Part shown: positions 37,476-64,000 of the stretch, piece after piece
How positions within the stretch are numbered: position 1 is the first letter of the stretch
Layout: every line of letters begins with the position of its first letter
Program-made: the position numbers and the translations under genes
The notes under the pieces: model-generated
Seen by the model: the letters and a program-made list of their open reading frames with translations, nothing else
What the model was told of the DNA's origin: nothing
Databases searched by the model: none
Assembly: GCF_034702125.1 (NCBI RefSeq)
Contig: NC_085862.1
Span: 13,198,338 to 13,262,337, forward strand
From: Engraulis encrasicolus
Taxonomy: Eukaryota > Chordata > Actinopteri > Clupeiformes > Engraulidae
DNA length: 64,000 nt
Reading direction: 5' to 3'

Positions 37476-38049
37476 TACAGTAAATGTATTAGGCCCAGAC
37501 AGGACAGTACCTTACAGGGCAGAGTAGAGGAGGGGAGTACGCCAAGAACCTGGCGAAGTAATAATCCAAGTTAACCTTGAGGAGGTAGTGTTAAATCCTC
37601 TATACAAGAGCCTGGAGTCCTTAGCCTGCAACATGTCATCATGCATAGGCTTATCTATGACACGCTGATTTGAACCCACTATCGCGTGTGTCCAATACGC
37701 ATTTTCAAGATAAGTCGTGCTCCACAACGCCCTGTGACAGGTTAGGTTTAAGGATGGTTTTGGTTTAGGCACAATTTAGGTAGAAATTCGCCTAATCTCG
37801 CTGTTCTTGGCAAAAGTAAAGCAGCAGAAACATTGCTTTACTGACAGGTTAGGTTTAGGGGTGGTTTTGGTTAGGGAACAGCAAAGCATATTTGCGTTTA
37901 GTAACAGAAATGCTGTATTTTCTTAATTAAATGGCAGGTTTACCATTTCATGGAAGTCATCAACCTGGTTTATCATTTGGACTACTCCCCTCCGTACCAG
38001 CCCAGGGCTGTGTGCTCATTAGTTGCTGGTGGATTCAAATCACTGAAGG

Positions 38050-38210
38050 AAATGAGAAATGGCCGCCACACTGTTAATGCTCACAGTTGTTTAACTAGGG
38101 TCCGAAACGCTGTGCCATTAAACAACTGGGAGCATTAAACAGTGTCGCGGACATTTATCATTTGCTTCAGTTATTTTGTTTTGTCCAGCACCTGTGCCAC
38201 TGATATGTGC
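38050..38210. mobile_element. Dispersed element, CCAGCACCTGTGCCACTGAT end
   Basis: Palindromic core CTGTTAATGCTCACAGTTGT / GGGAGCATTAAACAGTG; same family as 22298-22480. Confidence 0.6.
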
Positions 38211-38486
38211 TCTTTCTCTGCTGTCTTGGCTTCACATCACTGACAGCCTGTTTAAAAGCCTGTTTAATATTTCATCCTCTGCTCCGGCTGCCCGCCTGCG
38301 CTCCCCATTTCCTCATGTAATTAATGCTATAGGAGGGGCCTGGGCTGACTCTTAGCCACACTCAATGTGTGGTGTGTGTGTGCGTGTGCGTGCGTGTGCG
38401 TGCGTGTATGCAATGTGCACCCCAGGAGACAGAGGCCAGAGCAGAGCATCCTCTGCCCCCCTTGTTCCAGCCAGCAGGGGGGCTAA

Positions 38487-38592
38487 ATGGAGGGGTGGGC
38501 TAGGGGGTAAGTGGAGGGGTGGGCTAGGGGGTAAGTGGAGGGCTGGGCTAGGGGGTAAGTGGAGGGCTGGGCTAGGGGGTAAGTGGATGGCA
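38487..38592. repeat. 24 bp minisatellite, four copies
   Basis: Unit GGGCTAGGGGGTAAGTGGAG plus four bases. Confidence 0.9.
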
Positions 38593-39009
38593 CAGATGGC
38601 CCTGCTGTGATGGGTGGCAAAGTACACCAGATAAAAACAAGTCTCCTTCAACCAGGATTTTTCTGCTCCCACTTTTGATTTTTTTAGTTTTTTCGGGAAA
38701 AGTCTTGGTGGAAGCAGATGGACTTCTGTCTTTTTATCTGGTCATTTGGTTGCCCTGTTCCCAGGTCAGACGTTTGAGTGTGCAGGCGTTGACCTACTCC
38801 TGACAAAGGAGGCCAAGCACAAAGACCTCACTTCATGTACTGTATATTGAGTACAGCCCATACTGCTGGGCCAAGCACAAAGAGCGTTTTTATTATACAA
38901 AGTAATATTGAGTATATCTTAAAGTGGTACACTAGAAGAATGCAAATGGACTCAAAGGCAGAGTGGACTATTGATTATTAGTGTGTGTGTTGTGACAGTG
39001 TTTAAAGGT

Positions 39010-39150
39010 GGGGTTGCAGATTAACCATTTTAAGAAAATGTACTATTATGACATCACGTTGGGGGTTCCGCAGGCTCATAGGAGTCTATGTAGAACCTTA
39101 GAATCCTGGGGGAGTTCCCCCAACGTGATGTCATACCTGCAACTCCACCT
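39010..39150. repeat. Short inverted repeat (CGTTGGGGG arms)
   Basis: ATGACATCACGTTGGGGG and CCCCCAACGTGATGTCAT face each other about 40 bp apart, with outer GTGGGGTTGCAG / CTGCAACTCCAC. Confidence 0.75.
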
Positions 39151-39289
39151 GTGGAGTAACTAAGATGTTGTAACTTATGTTTCCTGTGGTTGTAAGAATG
39201 GTATTATTTGTTGTAAAATGGTCCTGTTTTGTTACGCCTTATCAACAGCAGGTGCTAAAACAATACACTCAGCTACAGTAATTTTTGTG

Positions 39290-39890
39290 TTTTTGTTTTT
39301 TTTAATAATTAAAAAAAGTCACAAATAAAAGACATTCTTACATCAAAATCTCAAAATACAGGACACAGTTTGGCACTTCTTTTTTTCTCGGTTGCTGCAA
39401 TATATAAAGATAAGACCAACTTTTAACGTTTTCAGAATCCAATTATGAACATCAAAACATATGCAGCCTCATACATAATTTAACAGAAATTATTGAACCA
39501 TCAATGAACACAAAAGAGGCAAGAGAGCCTTGCCCGAGAGTGACTGACATCAGTCTGCCACTTCAGCATCTTTTGAACCATCAGAAATTATCTCAATCAT
39601 TAAAGACCAAACAAACAAGCAGTCAAGTTCAAAGAGCCGGATTTAGGAATTAAAAAAACAAAAAAAAAACAAGACACAAACAAAAAAATAATAATAAGAA
39701 GAAGCTGACAAAGGTAGCACTGTGTAGGAGCTCAGTCTTTCACATGTACAAAGGAAAGGACACTAGACACTCACTGCCTCAGAGATGGTTCATGAAGTCT
39801 TCATTGTTACTGTACTTCAGGGACACATCGATCCTCCCTCTGCGCTCCACAGCACAACCGGACGCTAGGCAGCTTTAGTTTACATTGATA
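39290..39890. other. Repeat-poor AT-rich stretch, no gene seen
   Basis: No coding signal on either strand. It has the look of 3' UTR-like sequence and could belong to a distant transcript end of the minus-strand gene that stops at 43659; nothing proves this. Confidence 0.3.
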
Positions 39891-39902
39891 AACTGGTTAG
39901 AC

Positions 39903-40306
39903 CAGGGGTGGGGAAAGCTATGGTTCGGGGGCCGTTTACGATGTAATTTTAATGTTATGCAGTGTCACATGAAATATTTTTGTTACGTTTTTTTGTTAGA
40001 AATTACTGTACATTTCCAATACAATTAAGTTTTATTTCCGGGTCACCTAGTGAAGGTTGGTTCTGTTGTAAAGGTGGCCGCCTTCAATATGGCATTAAGT
40101 GCAGGGGGAAATCCTGGGGTGCATTTCCCAAAACCATAGTTGCTAACTACGTTAGCTACTTCATTGTTTTCAATGCACTTGAATGCACAATACCCAAGTT
40201 ACTAACTGGAACAACTACATATTCCAGAACCGCACCTCTGGTTTGTGATCATAGTACGGCCCTTGGAGCCCCCTCGAATGAACAGGGGTCCAACTCCCCA
40301 CCCCTG
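39903..40306. mobile_element. hAT-type element, CAGGGGTGGGG ends
   Basis: Ends CAGGGGTGGGGAAAG and CTCCCCACCCCTG; flanks GGTTAGAC/GCTTAGAC match 7 of 8. A GTTGCTAAC-type repeat sits inside (40110-40230). Confidence 0.8.
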
Positions 40307-40826
40307 GCTTAGACACACGGGTCCAGTTGGTGTTCCTCAATGGCCCCTTAACCTGAGTCACATCTAACCTCCCTGAACGGTTGAAGCAATCCGCCCATAC
40401 AGGTAGAACATTAGACTAGAGATGACGGAGCAATTTTGACTTTCTCAAGCCGTTTATGATGGAGGTGAGCCCCCTTCTCCATTCACTTACATTTCTCCAA
40501 GGGGTATATGCTGAGAAGCTGGTTCACCAAGTTAATCATGTGGTAGAGGTAAATCATATAATAGAAGAGCCTGGAAACTTCCTGTAGGTTAACTAAGCTA
40601 GCCAACTTCTTAATATACTGTAGACCCCAGGTCTACTTTCAAATAATGGCTGCCAGGACTGCTGTGAAAAGGGGGGGCAGGGTCACGTCTAGTCTAATGT
40701 TCTATATCTCTGAGTCACCCTCTCTCTCCAACAATATCTCCATCATCATCATCATCATCATCCTATTACTGTATATTAGGGAATTGATGGCCAACTGACA
40801 CCACTTACCACCCTCCCGTGTGAGCG

Positions 40827-40953
<127 letters not shown>

Positions 40954-41558
40954 AGAACAAACTGTACAGTTGCTTGCTCATGCATGTCTATGTGTCATTT
41001 TTTTTTCTTTGTCAGACCAGCAGACAGACAGACAGGGAGCCAATGTGAGTAAATCACTAATACTGAGTGTGTAACAACAGAACACACCCCTGGCCCTGAC
41101 AAGATCCAAACTGATGACCTGGGAAGGAAGATGCATGAAGGCTTTTTTTCTTTCCTGACCTGATATAGGACCATGTTGCTAGTTCGCATTCTGAAGAAAG
41201 TTTTAAAAAAGGGTTAAGGTCTGAGAAGTTTAAAGTGTAGAAAAGGCTCGTCTCATCTCAAGCAAAGTAGTAAAAGCTTTTGTCAAAGAAAACCAACAAC
41301 AACAAAGCACTTTAACACTCAGTGAAATTAAAACTACAAACAAAAAACACAAACATTTCAAATGACTGAACCAAGAAATGAAGAACTACTTCTAACATAA
41401 GTTCACACAACCCAGTGTCTCTCAAAAACATCAACTCACATTACACCCAAAAACAAACAAACAAACAAAACAAAAATGAACCCCACTACCCTGGCAATGT
41501 ACTTCTGAGGCCTTACACCCTTGTACCACCTCCAGATAGACACGGGGGGGGGGGCATG

Positions 41559-41896
41559 TTAAAGGGGTATGCCACTATTTTGGGGCTTAATACAGTTAAA
41601 CTCGTTGGCTGGGGTTTATAAAGGTGGTAAAGTGTCTTATTTTTCATGTTAAGCGTTGTCTTGCTTTAAGACAAGTTAAAAGAGGGAATATGTCGCTAAG
41701 CTAGTGAAAGTCAATGGATTTAGCATGCTACACGGATCCATTGACTTTCACTAGCTTAGCGACATATTCCCTTTTTTAACTTGTCTTAAAGCAAGACAAC
41801 GCTTAACATGAAAAATAAGACACTTTACCACCTTTATAAACCCCAGCCAACGAGTTTAACTGTATTAAGCCCCAAAATAGTGGCATACCCCTTTAA
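41559..41896. mobile_element. Foldback MITE with TTAA target sites (piggyBac-type)
   Basis: TTAAAGGGGTATGCCACTAT at the left and its complement at the right; arms of about 160 bp are nearly perfect, with a short centre around 41725. Confidence 0.87.
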
Positions 41897-41899
41897 ACT

Positions 41900-42025
41900 A
41901 AAAACTGAAAATAAAGTCTGCATTCCAAGCTCTTGTTTCTCTTATTTTAATAGAGTGACATTTCACTATACTTCACTATATTAAAATAAGAGAAACGGGA
42001 GCTTAGTGTGCAGACTTTTTTTTTT
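41900..42025. repeat. Inverted repeat (CTTGTTTCTCTTATTTTAAT arms)
   Basis: CTCTTATTTTAATAGAGTG mirrors CTATATTAAAATAAGAG; outer GTCTGCA/TGCAGAC. Directly abuts the TTAA element. Confidence 0.7.
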
Positions 42026-42286
42026 CGTTTTCATGTGACTTTGCTAGTCCTGACCTGCACCCACAACTTTTTTGAGACGGATCTGCATGTTTTTTTTCTT
42101 TGTTAAACCTGGGCCAAGAGAAAATATCCTTGTCATAGACAAAGTAATTCACTAGGTATTTGGCATACGACCAACATTGTGCAATTCACTACAGCTACCC
42201 GCTATGCCAGGAGCAGCAGCTACTACAATGCCAAAGAGCATGTATGATCACACGTGCCGCCATTTTAGCTGCACCCGCACCACATA

Positions 42287-42470
42287 CAGTGCTCAAAAAA
42301 AGTGCACAGACCCCTGTTCAAATGCCAGGTTTTGGTGATATAAAAAAATGACCCCCCAAAAAAACGTAACAACTTTGTCCACCTTCAATCTAAACTATTA
42401 ATTACAATGCAATTGAACTCAAAATGACCCCAAACCTGGCATTTGAACCAAGCTTTTTTTATAGGCACTG
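42287..42470. mobile_element. Tc1/mariner-type MITE at a TA site
   Basis: Starts CAGTGCTCAAAAAAAGTG after TA and ends TATAGGCACTG before TA; internal arms CAAATGCCAGGTTTGG-type are inverted. Confidence 0.65.
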
Positions 42471-43658
42471 TAGCTTCCTCAAAACTAAGGCGTCCATCTT
42501 GTTTTCTATACCTGTAGCTACAGGTTCCGCTACAGGCAGTTTTGCGTGCGTCAAAGAAATCAATGTGAAAAGGCACAAAGCTCCTTTGTTTTTTTCTGTT
42601 TTGGTAACAATATGGCAATGTTTACTTTTTTGTCTTGATTCAAGAGGTTGTGATATTTTTACAGTTTACACCTGCACTTGGAGGGGGACAAATGACAATC
42701 AACTTGGCGCCAATAAAAAAATAAAAATCGAATCAACCCAGGATGACTTGATTCTTTCTCACGATAGGGAGGGGAGGAGGGGGGGGGATCGTAGGTTGCG
42801 TAATTTAAAATAAACACAGACTATTTGGCAACACTGTGGGTAGCTGGACACGATCTGCCCTGCGCCAACCTGCCATCTGTCATCACTTTGGCTCGCGTAG
42901 CGTAGCCGTAGCATAGCATACTTTGGTCTCTTGGTATTCCACCACGACATTCGTTCTTTGTGATGAAGATGTTTCGGTGCGAAACACATTATGGTGTCTC
43001 TCTCTTCAGTCTTCAGCATGACAGTCTCTGGAATAGAAACAAACAACAGAACTTCCAGAAAAAAATTCAAAACAAAAAAAAACCTTAAGCCAGCAACAAC
43101 AAAAAATACTGTTACTTCTCCAGTAGCAGCCAATTAATACAGCAACAAGTCTGCTAGGAACTGAAGAAAGCTACTGGGGAGGAGCAGGCAGTTGGTGTGG
43201 GGGTGGCACAGCTGATGTGGCAGGGGGTGGCACAGCCGGACTCCAGACACTAGAGGGCGATAACTAGCTGACTGAACGTCAAGGAAATCAGCTACATGGG
43301 CAGCATGTGGGCACTGTTCCATGCCAATCCATATCCCAGTCCAAGCCTGTGGCATGTGTGGCGCTCACTCACTCACCCACGTTTCAGGAACGCCTGTCTC
43401 TTTTCAGCACAGGCACAAGCAGTAACTACCTTCCCGCCCTACACATAGGGCCCCCTGCAGGCTGGAGGCCAAAACACACATATCAAAGTAGAATTCTAGG
43501 GGGCGGCGATGGCGGGGGGTAGGGAGAAGGCTCAAAAGGTGCTTTCTTTTTTTTCTTTTTTCTTCTTCGTCTTAAAGCAGGGGATGCTGTGTAAAATGGA
43601 AACAGCTCCAGGCCAATGGAGAGCCTGCATTTCAGTCTGGGTGGGAGAGGGGGTGTGG

Positions 43659-63763
<20,105 letters not shown>

Positions 63764-63946
63764 TCACCTGTTATAACCTGCAGCAACACAGAAACCCAGA
63801 CCAATGGTTCCCAACCTGGCAACCTTTTTTTTCTTTATTTTATACTGTAGATAAGAAAAAAGAAAGAGACACGCAGCTGTAGAGAACCAATAACTTTGAT
63901 GGAAGCTTTTTAAGTGTGTAGATTTCCACAGCCTCACAGAACTCCT

Positions 63947-64000
63947 AAAGGGCCGTACACACACGTCGCTGCTAGTTACTCGCTCAGCGAATGAAGTCAA
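63947..64000. mobile_element. Possible transposon end at window edge
   Basis: AAAGGGCCGTACACACACGT looks like a terminal inverted repeat start. The other end is outside the window. Confidence 0.3.

Overview
The window looks like chromosomal DNA of a teleost fish. It has short exons with consensus GT/AG boundaries, very dense (GT)n/(CA)n and (CT)n microsatellites, tRNA-derived SINEs, many palindromic DNA-transposon MITEs with intact target-site duplications, and 5'-truncated L2/CR1-type LINE tails. There are no prokaryotic operons. All identifications come from reading translated exons, splice phases and gene order; no database search was possible.

Layout. (1) 1-13 kb: two tandem plus-strand MAPEG genes of the microsomal glutathione S-transferase 3 type (2930-7182 and 9369-12557). 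Each has five coding exons with identical phases (0-2-0-1), so they arose by local duplication. The first keeps the family active-site motif; the second has lost several of its key residues. (2) 13-16.8 kb: transposon-rich spacer. (3) 16873-19547, minus strand: complete four-exon mmachc (intracellular cobalamin processing, cblC), 273 aa. (4) 20525-34990, plus strand: an 11-exon coiled-coil gene, 441 aa, head to head with mmachc across about 1 kb. This is the arrangement of MMACHC/CCDC163 in mammals, so I call it a ccdc163 candidate. The shared promoter has two sites resembling the ZNF143/THAP11 motif. (5) 35-43.6 kb: repeats only. (6) 43659-63763, minus strand: a mucin-like single-pass membrane protein. 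Three exons chain perfectly in phase and a plausible signal-peptide exon lies 11 kb upstream; I do not recognise the family. (7) Inside its first intron sits a nearly full-length, apparently intact non-LTR retrotransposon (54979 to about 61005, minus strand). Its ORF1 has coiled-coil repeats plus an SGNH/esterase-like domain, and its ORF2 is an endonuclease-reverse transcriptase.

The genes form no pathway. Only the mmachc/ccdc163 pair (shared promoter) and the mgst3 pair (duplication) are linked in a meaningful way. The notable patterns concern exon edges. Three exon-intron boundaries have been tandemly copied, one ccdc163 exon sits between complementary (GT)n and (CA)n tracts, and a hAT-type element ends 24 bp upstream of another exon. 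Most long open frames in the window are translated microsatellites (His-Thr or Cys-Val runs) and are not genes.
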